Shown: positions 24,132 to 32,294, counted from the first letter of the stretch. The stretch is DNA of 47,387 nucleotides from Clostridium brassicae (GCF_026738875.1 NZ_JAPQFJ010000023.1:1-47387), one strand, 5' to 3'. The notes: a model not told the origin generated them from the sequence alone. Translations and numbers: made by a program.

Positions 24132-25208
24132 ATGACTAAAAAGGTAATTGAACTAAGACATAAAGTTTGTGATTATACCTGTATGTGGAATGGTATTGAA
24201 GATTTATATCAAACAAAATTTGGTGAAGATATACCAGATTATTTTTTCTTTTGTTTAAGCGGAATAGAAAATTTTGTATATTTAAAGTTTAGTAGTGGGA
24301 ATGTACGAAGAATGACTGGATTTAATGATGGAAGAACTAAAAAAATGTATTCATCAATCTGTGATATTGTAGGATTTAAGTATAAGCACATAGAAGGCAG
24401 AAGATTCGAATATGTAATGAAAAAAGCAAAGGAACAGATTGATAATGAAAGACCAATTGTTCTTGGATGTTTGGATATGTATTATTTAAGTTATTATCCA
24501 AAATTTTATTATAAAGAGCATATACCAATTCACTATATATTAATGGTAGGATATGATGATGAAGAGCAGTGTGCATATGTATATGATTGTGGAATTAAAG
24601 AAGTTCAAAAAATTAAATATGAAACTCTTGAAAAAGCTCTTAATATTAAAAAGACATCTTTATCTGATAAAAATTCAATATGTCTAATAGAATTTAATGA
24701 TGAAATTAAGAGTATTAGGGAAATTGCCATAAAAGGGTTTTATGAAAAAGCAAATCAAATGCTTAATCCTAAGGTGGGGTTTTGTGGAATATCTGGTATG
24801 CGAAAGTTAAGCAAAGAAATTCTTAATTGGAAAGATGAATTAACCCTTCAAGAATATGAAATAGCTCTTAGAAACGTTGTTATGTGTACAGGTACTGTTC
24901 CAATTCTTTCTAATAGATTACTTATGATAGAAGAAAAAGATGAAATAGAACATCAAGCAGCTCGAAGAGAGTATGCTTCATTGCTAATAGAATTAGGGAA
25001 CAAGTACGGTTTTCAAGAGTGGAAAGTAGCAGGTGACCTTTTTAAAAAGAGCGGTATTATTATTCAAGAGATGACAGATTTAATCGTGAAGTATTTATTG
25101 AAGGAAAGTAAAGAACTTAACAGATTACCTTATATGATTAATGAAATAGCAGACATTGAAGAAGAAGCATATCACAAGATTTTGGAGGGAATAAAGGATG
25201 AAGCATGA
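24132..25208 (+). CDS. BtrH N-terminal-like (papain-fold) protein
   Basis: 358-residue cytoplasmic protein. The N-terminal 190 residues follow the BtrH_N pattern: KVCDYTCMWNGIEDLYQ near residue 15, then ERPIVLGCLDMYYLSYYPKF, HIPIHYILMVGYDDE and AYVYDCG, resembling the Cys...His core of a C39-like peptidase fold. In butirosin synthesis BtrH transfers an acyl side chain from a carrier protein, but no carrier-protein or aminoglycoside genes are here, so a transferase or hydrolase role is open. The C-terminal half is helical. GAAGGAGTG lies upstream. Expression from a MerR-type promoter implies induction by a small ligand sensed by the preceding regulator. Confidence 0.8.
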   Translation: MTKKVIELRHKVCDYTCMWNGIEDLYQTKFGEDIPDYFFFCLSGIENFVYLKFSSGNVRRMTGFNDGRTKKMYSSICDIVGFKYKHIEGRRFEYVMKKAKEQIDNERPIVLGCLDMYYLSYYPKFYYKEHIPIHYILMVGYDDEEQCAYVYDCGIKEVQKIKYETLEKALNIKKTSLSDKNSICLIEFNDEIKSIREIAIKGFYEKANQMLNPKVGFCGISGMRKLSKEILNWKDELTLQEYEIALRNVVMCTGTVPILSNRLLMIEEKDEIEHQAARREYASLLIELGNKYGFQEWKVAGDLFKKSGIIIQEMTDLIVKYLLKESKELNRLPYMINEIADIEEEAYHKILEGIKDEA

Positions 25209-25394
25209 GCGATACAAGTTCTTCATATAGGTGATTATGATGATGAGCCAGAAAGCTTCGAAAAGATAATAAACTTTATGAAGGAAAACAATTTACAAAA
25301 GAGAGGGAAAACTCATAGATAAATATATTTGTCAGATGCAAGAAAAGTAGAATGTAATAAAGTAAAGACAATACTGCGGTATATGGTTAAATAA
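25206..25394 (+). pseudogene. Relic of a GyrI-like small-molecule-binding protein
   Basis: Directly after the BtrH-like stop, a start-less frame reads IQVLHIGDYDDEPESFEKI, NFMKENNLQKRGKTHR, stop, IYLSDARKVECNKVKTILRY. This is the C-terminal part of a GyrI-like (AraC effector-binding) family protein, whose usual text is M-H-I-G-P-Y-D-x-E-P then I-Y-L-S-D-P-R-x-x-x-x-x-K-x-K-T-x-L-R. The N-terminal half is missing and one stop interrupts it. Confidence 0.75.
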
Positions 25395-25428
25395 AGAGAG
25401 ATAATTCTATAGTAGTACGGCTAATGAG

Positions 25429-25599
25429 GTGAATTCAAATCCAATTCTGAATGAAATGTTTAAAGCGTGCCGGTATAATGAAATTTTATATGTTAGACTT
25501 GAGAAAGTTTCAGGAAGCAAAGATTTGATTGTTCAGTTAATTGATATGATAGTACAAATTGCAATGAAGAATTATTTGAAAAGCATTAGTAGGATATAA
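25429..25599 (+). CDS. Short unrecognised ORF, possibly a gene fragment
   Basis: A 56-codon frame with GTG start inside AATGAGGTGAA reads NPILNEMFKACRYNEILYVR, then LEKVSGSKDLIVQLIDMIVQ and ends SISRI. The composition is protein-like, but it lies between two relics and I recognise no family, so a decayed fragment is more likely than a gene. Confidence 0.3.
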   Translation: MNSNPILNEMFKACRYNEILYVRLEKVSGSKDLIVQLIDMIVQIAMKNYLKSISRI

Positions 25600-25747
25600 A
25601 AAGCCAACTGAATAAGAATACTCAGCTTAAAATAAATAAAATTCAATACTGGAATTTATGGTATGATATAGAAACAAAATGTAATTTAATACACAGTTTA
25701 AAGATATTGTGCAACAAATGAATGGAAAATTTTAAATAAAATAAATC

Positions 25748-25790
25748 GGTGAAGGGTGTAATTATAATTCACCCTGTCACTAAAGATAAA
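25748..25790 (+). repeat. Palindromic element related to that at 10101-10144
   Basis: AGGGTG and CACCCT pair around TAATTATAATT, extended by GGTGA/GTCAC, and are followed by ACTAAAGATAAA exactly as in the element upstream of the PPOX gene. It sits in the leader of the dUTPase gene. Confidence 0.5.
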
Positions 25791-25809
25791 TAAGGGAGAT
25801 ATATAAGTT

Positions 25810-26238
25810 ATGAATTTGAAAGTACAAAAAACAAATAAATTGGCTAAGTTACCTGAGTATGCGCATATTGGTGATGCTGGAATGGATTTATATTCAGTAG
25901 AGGATAAAATTATACAACCAGGCAAAACAACATTAATACACACAGGTATAAAAATAGAACTTCCTAAAGATACTGAAGCACAAATTAGACCAAGAAGTGG
26001 ACTAGCATTAAAACATTCAATAACAGTTTTGAATACTCCAGGGACAATAGATGAAGGCTATAGAGGGGAAATAGGAATTATACTTATAAATCATTCTAAA
26101 GAAGATTTTAAAGTTGAAAAAGGAATGAGAATAGCACAAATGGTTATTAAACCTGTTTTAAGAGTAAATGTAGTTGAAGTAGAGAGATTAACAGGAACAG
26201 AACGTGGAAATGGTGGATTTGGATCTACAGGAGTTTAA
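25810..26238 (+). CDS. dut: Deoxyuridine 5'-triphosphate nucleotidohydrolase
   Basis: 142-residue trimeric dUTPase that converts dUTP to dUMP and pyrophosphate, limiting uracil incorporation into DNA and feeding dTMP synthesis. All five motifs are present in order: [11 protein letters not shown] (1), PRSGLALK (2), [15 protein letters not shown] (3, with catalytic Asp and Tyr), [10 protein letters not shown] (4) and [10 protein letters not shown] (5, the flexible P-loop-like tail). AGGGAG precedes the ATG. It is the only intact gene in a stretch of relics. Phages and integrated elements often carry dut, so it may be element-derived. Confidence 0.96.
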   Translation: MNLKVQKTNKLAKLPEYAHIGDAGMDLYSVEDKIIQPGKTTLIHTGIKIELPKDTEAQIRPRSGLALKHSITVLNTPGTIDEGYRGEIGIILINHSKEDFKVEKGMRIAQMVIKPVLRVNVVEVERLTGTERGNGGFGSTGV

Positions 26239-26291
26239 GATATATAAAAGAGCAATAAAACCTGTTCAGTTTTTGAAAGATGTTTAATATA

Positions 26292-26591
26292 TTACAGAAA
26301 CTGGAGGTTTGTGCTACTATTTATGTCCTTCTTCTGGTACAATGCAAATGAGCCAGATTCTATAGAATTATCTTTTCCATCAAGATGAAGAGTTCCATTG
26401 CCACTAATAATATAATTTATGTGAGACCAGGGATGAGCATGTTTTGGAGTGAAACCGCCTGCTTTTAGTTTGAATAATCTCATTACATAACCTTCCCATC
26501 CTTCTTTAGGAGAAATAAGTACTTTCATAAATGCATTTTTAACACCAACATTATCAATTTCTTCCACCATAGATTTATGTGAAACTATCAT
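26292..26591 (-). pseudogene. Cupin-domain protein with internal deletion and frameshift
   Basis: The frame begins with a good AGGAGG and a normal cupin start (VKNAFMKVLISPKEGWEGYV, then FTPKHAHPWSHINYIISGNG, the H-x-H metal motif region). After IESGSF it goes out of frame. The other frame continues ICIVPEEGHK and stops at 26317, the usual ending of this family (F-x-C-I-V-P-x-E-G). About 20 codons including the second cupin motif (His and the C-terminal strands) are missing at the junction. The annotated frame end at 26292 is therefore an artefact of the deletion. Confidence 0.75.
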
Positions 26592-27040
26592 GAAATTACC
26601 TCCTTGTTTAATGTAATTGTGGTAATGTTTGTATTTACATAAATATTTATTATAACTACAGCTTAATTATATCATTAAATAAAAAGCTATTAAAATGATT
26701 ATTACTATTAATTCACATAATTGTAATAAGATTGAGAATAAATAAGTTGATTTAATTACTTCATTTTTTATGAATGACCAAATAAATTACCAATTAAAAG
26801 GCACTAATAGAGTGTCTTTTTAAATGTATAGTAGTCTTATATAAAAATTGATGTTACTTTCTTAAAAAAAAGAGAATTAGATTAATATCAGACACAACTT
26901 TCTTAAATGACGGTATAAAAAGCTAATATTAAAGGAAATAGTTACTATACAACAGCAAAATATTATGTATTAAATAAAAACAAGCTTTACTATTAAAGTA
27001 TAGCGGTAAAGTTATATTCATAATTTGAACTAGATATAAT
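26592..27040. other. Non-coding stretch with weak hairpin
   Basis: No convincing gene is seen. AAAAGGCACT (about 26797) and GAGTGTCTTTTT form a weak terminator-like hairpin at 26797-26823. Scattered protein-like words near 26930-27000 are too short to assign. Confidence 0.4.
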
Positions 27041-27097
27041 AAAAGCACTATCAAAAGTTATTGAAAATCAATAATGTTGATAGTGCTTTATTTTTAA
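27041..27097 (+). terminator. Terminator hairpin
   Basis: AAAGCACTATCAA pairs with TTGATAGTGCTTT and is followed by ATTTTTAATTTTT. No intact gene precedes it, so it probably served a lost gene. Confidence 0.75.
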
Positions 27098-27130
27098 TTT
27101 TTGAAGTTAGAAAAAAATGATAATGATTAT

Positions 27131-27220
27131 TTATATACCTGTAGCATCTTTGTTCATATCAGTTAAAACATGGGAGTAAAGATCTATGGCTATATTAATT
27201 TTAATGTTTGAATTTGTGAT
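27131..27220 (-). pseudogene. C-terminal relic of a tyrosine recombinase/integrase
   Basis: On the minus strand the frame reads NSNIKINIAIDLYSHVLTDM-NKDATGI and stops at 27131. This matches the C-terminus of clostridial tyrosine integrases (G-H-S-x-I-x-x-T-x-D-x-Y-S-H-V-x-x-D-M), including the nucleophilic Tyr in D-x-Y-S-H. The rest of the catalytic domain is gone. Confidence 0.6.
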
Positions 27221-27242
27221 ATAATAATTAAAAAGTTCCTTA

Positions 27243-27347
27243 TCAACCTATATGTGGTTTGACTAATATGCATTTCCCTGAATTTGTAACATTATCTGTA
27301 TTGGAAGTGTAGACAATATCTATAGTGATTAACTTCCTATTATCCAT
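27243..27347 (-). pseudogene. Short relic, possibly of a secreted DUF4352-like protein
   Basis: A 34-codon minus frame reads MDNRKLITIDIVYTSNTDNV, then TNSGKCILVKPHIG. The V-x-x-x-Y-T-x-N-x-x pattern recalls DUF4352-type extracellular domains, but it has no signal peptide or binding site. Assignment is a guess; the stretch is probably debris. Confidence 0.25.
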
Positions 27348-27504
27348 ATAATTAAACAAGTTAAGTTTATAACTATTAGGATAATAATAAGAAGTTAAAT
27401 TATATAAAGATTTTATTTAAAAAGTGTCGTCAATGTAAATAATGAAGAAGTAAAGATTATTCACATAATCTTTAGACAAATAATAATTTGAATGGAGGAT
27501 ATTT

Positions 27505-27972
27505 ATGAAATTTAAAAATCCTATGTTAGTTGTAACCGATATAGAAAAAGCAAAAATATTCTATAAAGATGTTTTAGGATTAAGGGTTATTATGGACTTT
27601 GGAGCTAATGTTACTTTAACTGGTGGTGTTGCTTTGCAAACAAAAGAAAGCTGGAAAGAGTTTATAAAGAAAAATGATAATGAAATAATTTTTGGTGGCA
27701 ACGATGCTGAATTATATTTTGAAGAAGACAAATTTGACAGCTTTATTGAAAAGCTAAATGCTCTTAAATATATTGAATATGTACACCCTGTTTACGAACA
27801 TAGATGGGGACAAAGAGTGGTTCGTTTCTATGATTTAGATAAGCACATCATTGAAGTTGGTGAAAACATAAAAGTTGTATGTAAACGATTTCTTGATAGT
27901 GGGCTTACCGTAGAAGAAACAGCAAAAAAAATGGATGTTCCCATTAAATTTGTTCAAGCATGTGCGAAATAA
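27505..27972 (+). CDS. VOC (glyoxalase/bleomycin-resistance) family protein
   Basis: 155 residues. Residues 1-125 form one vicinal-oxygen-chelate module (FKNPMLVVTDIEKAKIFYKD, VLGLRVIMDFGANVTLTGG, then GQRVVRFYDLDKHIIEVGE with a His/Glu pair that may bind metal). The C-terminal 30 residues (LDSGLTVEETAKKMDVPIKF) look like a small helix-turn-helix add-on found in clostridial members. GGAGG precedes the ATG. Substrate unknown; VOC proteins include lyases, dioxygenases and drug-binding proteins. A group II intron fragment starts 9 nt after the stop. Confidence 0.85.
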   Translation: MKFKNPMLVVTDIEKAKIFYKDVLGLRVIMDFGANVTLTGGVALQTKESWKEFIKKNDNEIIFGGNDAELYFEEDKFDSFIEKLNALKYIEYVHPVYEHRWGQRVVRFYDLDKHIIEVGENIKVVCKRFLDSGLTVEETAKKMDVPIKFVQACAK

Positions 27973-27981
27973 ATTCCAATT

Positions 27982-28200
27982 GTGCGCCCAGCAAAGGGTA
28001 ATTAACCCAGCAGGTGTAAATCCTGTGCGAGTAAGGTCTAGCCAACCAGCGGTAGCGAGTCTTGAGTTGTCACCAGTAATGGTAGGAGATAAGCGTAGAT
28101 AGCGAGAAAGTAGGGTTGAAATGCTATTGAGCCTGGAAATTTTGTATATCAGAGGGCTGACGTCTTAATTGGTGAGGAAAGCAACATCACAATTGATGTT
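27982..28200 (+). mobile_element. Group II intron 5' fragment (domain I region)
   Basis: The sequence starts GTGCGCCCAGCAAAGGGTAA and continues with CAGCAGGTGTAAATCCTGTG, GTCTAGCCAACCAGCGGTAG and GGGCTGACGTC, blocks I recognise from the 5' end of bacterial group II introns with LtrA-type proteins. The G+C content jumps relative to its surroundings. The intron is broken off near 28200, where reverse-transcriptase sequence is joined directly; domains V and VI are absent, so it cannot splice. Confidence 0.75.
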
Positions 28201-28663
28201 ATGGTATAGGATTATTTTCTCTAAAGAAATTAAGGGAGATAGTTTTCTTGTAGTTCATGCTGATGATTTTATAGTAGGATTTCAGTATAAATGGGAGGCA
28301 GAGAAATATTATGAACAACTAAGGAGAAATATTATGCTTTTTAGGGCCAAATGGTGCACAGGTAAAAGCACAATCATTAATATTCTTTGTGGGATTTTAG
28401 GATATGATGCAGGGGAGAGTGATTATAAGGGAAGGATTGTAAAAGCAGGAGCAGGATGTGGCAAGACTACTTTACTATCTAGCTTTGTAGAAGAAACAAA
28501 GATGGAAAATGTAAAATGGATGATGCTAGATGAAAATGCAAACCAGACCTTTGTTTTTTGGAATTATGTGATTGAAGTTGTAAAGGAGTATTTGGGAGAT
28601 ACAAAAGGGGATTTTCAAACTTTTTTTGATAATAATATGCAAAAAATCTTTATATTTCCCTAG
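28169..28663 (+). pseudogene. Mosaic ORF: reverse transcriptase, ABC ATPase and LuxR-type ATPase fragments
   Basis: The 164-codon open frame is a fusion of three decayed genes. About 28195-28330 encodes SFLVVHADDFIVGFQYKWEA, the Y-A-D-D box (here H-A-D-D) of a group II intron reverse transcriptase. About 28333-28425 encodes GKSTIINILCGILGYDAGE from an ABC transporter Walker A region; in another frame the preceding bases read FLGPNGA, so two extra bases split the P-loop. About 28430-28635 encodes KAGAGCGKTTLLSSFVEET, then WMMLDENANQTFVFWNYVIE from a LuxR/MalT-type ATPase. No ribosome binding site fits. The frame is open by chance joining and is not expected to make a functional protein. Confidence 0.8.
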
Positions 28664-28758
28664 CAACTGTAAAATCGCATATTATTAATATTTATGGGAA
28701 ACTTGGAGTAAATAACAGGGTGGCAGCTGTTAATAAAATGAAATATTATACTAAATAA
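28639..28758 (+). pseudogene. LuxR-type HTH C-terminal relic
   Basis: In a different frame from the mosaic ORF the DNA reads AKNLYISLATVKSHIINIYG, then KLGVNNRVAAVNKM and stops at 28758. This is the C-terminal half of a LuxR (GerE) DNA-binding domain. With the ATPase fragment just upstream it shows that the middle of one large LuxR-family regulator was deleted. Confidence 0.8.
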
Positions 28759-28906
28759 TGAAGAGTATTTATTAGGCAGAGAAGTTTGGTGAAGATGAGG
28801 TAAAGAATATATCTTTATGGTATAATATGTATTATTAGAAAAATAAAATATATTCTGAAAATTTTCATGCAAGGTACTATAAATGGGTATTGGGAAGGTG
28901 AGTTAA

Positions 28907-29374
28907 ATGTTAAAGAATAATATGATTTCCCTTATAATCCATATATTCGTTGGTTTTGTTACAAGATTTATTTATGGGAGTATTTTAACTTTTGTGGCTA
29001 TTACAAAAAATAAAAATAGTGGGATAATAATGTCCGTAATGTCTATTATAATATTCGTTATTTCTTTAGCCTTATATTTTATTTTAGGGAAACGCTTTTT
29101 AAAAGAAAACAGTGATTTAAAAAATGCGTTTTCTGTTGCTATGGTTGCAGTTATAGGAATAATTTCATGGATTGTTAGTTACAACATATCACCTAAAATA
29201 AGTGAGGGTATAATGTCTTGGTTTTTCTATTTTGTTTATAATATGTATTTGATTCCATTACGCTCTCATATAGGAATTTTTAATCCAATTATTGCAATGA
29301 TATTAGTTTTTATTCCTAGTTTATTAATGTGGAGTGGCATTCAATTTAAAACAAATTTACTACATAATAAGTAA
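28907..29374 (+). CDS. Four-helix membrane protein of unknown function
   Basis: 155-residue integral membrane protein with four to five hydrophobic helices (for example SLIIHIFVGFVTRFIYGSI and FNPIIAMILVFIPSLLMW) and short polar loops. GGAAGGTGAG precedes the ATG and a TATAAT lies at about 28820. No family is recognised. A TetR-type regulator follows 61 nt downstream in the same direction, so it may be that regulator's target or operon partner. Confidence 0.65.
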   Translation: MLKNNMISLIIHIFVGFVTRFIYGSILTFVAITKNKNSGIIMSVMSIIIFVISLALYFILGKRFLKENSDLKNAFSVAMVAVIGIISWIVSYNISPKISEGIMSWFFYFVYNMYLIPLRSHIGIFNPIIAMILVFIPSLLMWSGIQFKTNLLHNK

Positions 29375-29435
29375 TATTGTATATGATTATATAAATATAC
29401 TACTTATATAGTTTATAAGAAGGGAGATATAGAGT

Positions 29436-29993
29436 ATGTCACAAACGACAAAAAAAGCTTTGGCACAATCATTAAAAAAGCTAATGAACACTACTTCTTT
29501 AGCAAAAATTACAGTTAATAATATTGTTAATGATTGTGGAGTAAATCGTCGTACATTCTATTATCACTTTCAAGATATTTACGCACTTTTAGAGTGGATT
29601 TTCAAAAATGAAGTTGCCGCTGTAATGGCAGAAAACAAAACATATGAGACATGGCAACAGGGATTTTTAAGGATATTTTTTTATTTGAGTGAAAATCGCA
29701 AAATGGTATTAAATACTTATAATTCTATTGGTCGTGATCAATTAGAAACTCATTTATATAGTGCAGTGTACAACCTTGTTTTAGACGTTGTAGATGAAAT
29801 TACTGAAGGCATGGAAGTGTCTGAAAAAGAAAAGGAATTTGTAGTGAATTTTTATAAGGTTGCTCTTGTTGGTTTATTGCTTGAATGGATAAGAACAAGT
29901 ATGACTGAAAATCCAGAGCAAATTGTTGATAATCTTAATAAATTAATAAGTGGAGATACCTATAAAGCTTTATTAAAATGCAAAGTATGCTAA
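29436..29993 (+). CDS. TetR/AcrR family regulator
   Basis: 185 residues. The N-terminal HTH reads LKKLMNTTSLAKITVNNIVN, DCGVNRRTFYYHFQDIYALL, the standard TetR signature. The all-helical C-terminal domain (about 60-185) resembles the DhaS-type TetR_C subgroup common in Firmicutes. AGGGAG lies before the ATG. Possible targets are the membrane protein upstream or the convergent oleate hydratase gene; the sequence does not decide. Confidence 0.9.
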   Translation: MSQTTKKALAQSLKKLMNTTSLAKITVNNIVNDCGVNRRTFYYHFQDIYALLEWIFKNEVAAVMAENKTYETWQQGFLRIFFYLSENRKMVLNTYNSIGRDQLETHLYSAVYNLVLDVVDEITEGMEVSEKEKEFVVNFYKVALVGLLLEWIRTSMTENPEQIVDNLNKLISGDTYKALLKCKVC

Positions 29994-30101
29994 TAGTATT
30001 GTATCTTTGGTTCATTACGATGAGCTTTTATCCAATAATGGCGTAAAGTTACTTATAACCTATTGAGGATTGGCGTATTAGTTACGATAGCTATAGACTA
30101 A

Positions 30102-30153
30102 ATAAAAGCTATGAAATTCAGTTTTAAAACATAGATTTCATAGCTTTTACGTT
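30102..30153. terminator. Terminator after the TetR gene
   Basis: AAAAGCTATGAAA (30104-30116) pairs with TTTCATAGCTTTT (30136-30148). It lies between convergent genes and may act both ways. Confidence 0.75.
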
Positions 30154-30256
30154 TAAATTAGGTTATATTCTAAGAACTGTTGACCACCTATAATTTGAAA
30201 TCATTATAATGAACTCAACAATTTAAAATATAGCATTAGGGCTACTAAAGGAAGTT

Positions 30257-31954
30257 TTAAATTAAGCCATCAAGACTTGTGTCCTTCAATAATTTGTGTA
30301 TAATGGATTCAGCAGGTAGAGGACGTCCACTGTATAGTGTTTTTGCTGCTGATGCAATTACACGAATATCATATTTAGATGGATATATTTCAGGAACGTT
30401 TTTATCAAGATTAAGTAGAGTATAAACAGCCATCATAGCTGAACGAATTGAATATTCAACTGTGAATACGCAATCTCCAGGAACTTCGGCGAATTGTCCT
30501 AAAAATGCAAGATTAGTACTGCCATTAGGAACAACATCAGGCCTATCACCTTTTGTGCGTGGCATAAATTGGCTTGTTATATAAGGCATCATACAAGGTA
30601 TAACGTTAACTGTTTTAAGAATTTCAGGTATTTCGTCTTTCATACCTAGGTGATATAGAAGTTCTGTTACTAGCTCTTCACCAGTACAATCACACATTCT
30701 CTTCTTCACAAAGTCACCAATCTTGTCAGTAAAAAGGCCATAAGCCCATAGTACTAATACATTCCTAGGTTGGTCAACAAAGTGAGGTTGCCTATTGCAA
30801 GTTATACTTAAAAGCCAGCTTGAATCTTTAATTGTTATAATTCCACCAGTAGCAGTTTTCCCAGAGTAAGGGTCTCTTCCAGTTAGATTTTTAAGAATAT
30901 CTGCTATTTTAGAGTCTGTACACGTTATCGTAAAGGATTCCCAGTTACTCTTATCAATATCACTACAGAACACTTTAGGTCTTCCAAAAGAAGGATGCTT
31001 TTTAGCGATGTTATTCCATAATCTCCAGCATCCACCCAGATCACGATTAAGTACAGGAGCTTTGTGCATATTACCGAGAGTTGAATTTTCTGTCATGGAA
31101 CCATTAGTAACAAATACTAGATCATTTTCACTTGTATGAATTAGCTTATCTTTACCATTATAGGTTAAATGAATTGCAGTAACAGTTTTTTTATCACCAT
31201 CTATATCAATTTCTAAATCTTTAACTTGTGTATTTAAGGCAAAGACTACATTTTTAGATAGTAACCAACTTTTTAAAGGAAGAATCATAGAATCATATTG
31301 ATTGTATTTTGCAAACATAATTCCTTTAAATCTATTCATACCTGGAAGTAAGTGTATAAAACGTTCCATGTAACGTTTCATCTCTGCAACGCTATGCCAA
31401 GTTTCAAATGCAAACATAGAGCGCCAGAAATACCACATATTAGTTTCAAAAAAAGAAGGATCGAAATACTCTTCAACAGTTGTAGCACCTAAATTTTCTT
31501 CTGTTGCAAGAAAAAGCATAGTTAATTGCTTAATGTGTATATCACTTAAACCAAGAGATGAAGAATCAGCTTTTTCACCACAATTATGAATTAATCTGCA
31601 AGTAGATTCATTAGGGTCAAGCGTATTTAGTTCTCTAAATTCATCTAAAACAGTTCTGTTAGGATTATCTAGAGACGGAATTTTGCTGTATAAATCCCAA
31701 CAACATTCATAGTGTTCTTCCATTTCTCTTCCGCCTCTAATAATATAACCGTCTTTTGCATTTCCGCAACCATCCATAGCACCGCCGCTAACATTTGTTT
31801 CTTCTAAAATAGTAATGTTTTTCCCATCCATATGACCATCCATAATTAAATATGCAGCAGCTGAAAGAGAAGCAATACCAGCACCAACTAAGTAAGCTTT
31901 TTTGTTTTCAATACCTTCTGGTTTTAAAGTGTTTATATTTCGAAAATTCCCCAT
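30257..31954 (-). CDS. Oleate hydratase (FAD-dependent fatty acid double-bond hydratase)
   Basis: 565-residue enzyme that adds water to the cis-9 double bond of oleate and related host or dietary fatty acids, giving 10-hydroxy acids. The FAD loop is AYLVGAGIASLSAAAYL, followed by ILEETNVSGGAMDG and the family signature IIRGGREMEEHYECCWDLYS, including the Glu reported as catalytic in homologues. KYNQYDSMILPLKSWL and the C-terminal FLGQFAEVPGDCVFTVEYS are also typical. Length is in the normal range for the family. AAGGTGGAG precedes the ATG. Single gene; in other bacteria the enzyme aids fatty-acid detoxification. Confidence 0.95.
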   Translation of the reverse strand: MGNFRNINTLKPEGIENKKAYLVGAGIASLSAAAYLIMDGHMDGKNITILEETNVSGGAMDGCGNAKDGYIIRGGREMEEHYECCWDLYSKIPSLDNPNRTVLDEFRELNTLDPNESTCRLIHNCGEKADSSSLGLSDIHIKQLTMLFLATEENLGATTVEEYFDPSFFETNMWYFWRSMFAFETWHSVAEMKRYMERFIHLLPGMNRFKGIMFAKYNQYDSMILPLKSWLLSKNVVFALNTQVKDLEIDIDGDKKTVTAIHLTYNGKDKLIHTSENDLVFVTNGSMTENSTLGNMHKAPVLNRDLGGCWRLWNNIAKKHPSFGRPKVFCSDIDKSNWESFTITCTDSKIADILKNLTGRDPYSGKTATGGIITIKDSSWLLSITCNRQPHFVDQPRNVLVLWAYGLFTDKIGDFVKKRMCDCTGEELVTELLYHLGMKDEIPEILKTVNVIPCMMPYITSQFMPRTKGDRPDVVPNGSTNLAFLGQFAEVPGDCVFTVEYSIRSAMMAVYTLLNLDKNVPEIYPSKYDIRVIASAAKTLYSGRPLPAESIIHKLLKDTSLDGLI

Positions 31955-32142
31955 GATTCTCCACCTTTCTAGATGTTTTAATTAAAAATATTTCTAATAT
32001 TAGATTAAAATATTTATTTGCAATAATAAATCAACAAATCATATCAAATGTGCAATATTGTAATAAAACCATTAATTTGTGTAATAAAGTTGGGTTAAAA
32101 TAAACCCTTAGGTTTAAGTAGAAAAATTTATAGAATTAGTTT
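31955..32142. other. Intergenic A/T-rich region
   Basis: Promoter region of the oleate hydratase gene on the minus strand. A small inverted repeat TAAACC-CTTA-GGTTTA lies at 32101-32116. Nothing else is seen. Confidence 0.4.
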
Positions 32143-32280
32143 TTAGATAAACAGAGTTCTTGGCTTCAGAGGGAGTTTTACTCCCACTAAAGCTTAGAAA
32201 TCGTTATCCAGGGACGTAGCCGCTCTTTACTTCCACTTTAAAGAAGATGGGAATATTAGAGGGGGTAGTCATCGGATAAA
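32143..32280 (+). ncRNA. Structured non-coding element, identity unknown
   Basis: A G+C-richer block with nested pairing. Hairpin 1 is GCTTCAGAGGGAG / CTCCCACTAAAGC (32163-32193). A second module pairs TATCC (32205-32209) with GGATA (32274-32278), GAC...AGCC (32213-32221) with GGGTAGTC, and CTCT with AGAG around an inner TTCCACTTTAAAGAAGATGGGA arm. There is no ORF. I recall similar blocks in clostridial intergenic DNA, possibly associated with IS200/IS605-like elements, but cannot name it. It may be a regulatory RNA, an IS remnant or a small RNA. Confidence 0.45.
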
Positions 32281-32294
32281 ATTAAATTTGCAAA

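Noticed and set aside
28169-28663. Novel ATPase fused to a polymerase-like domain
   Set aside because: The segments match unrelated families cut in mid-domain, the P-loop is split by extra bases, and the LuxR HTH continues in another frame, so it is debris rather than a real fusion.
32143-32280. T-box or known riboswitch
   Set aside because: No T-box bulge sequence, no recognised aptamer core and no clear terminator/antiterminator switch next to the start codon could be identified.
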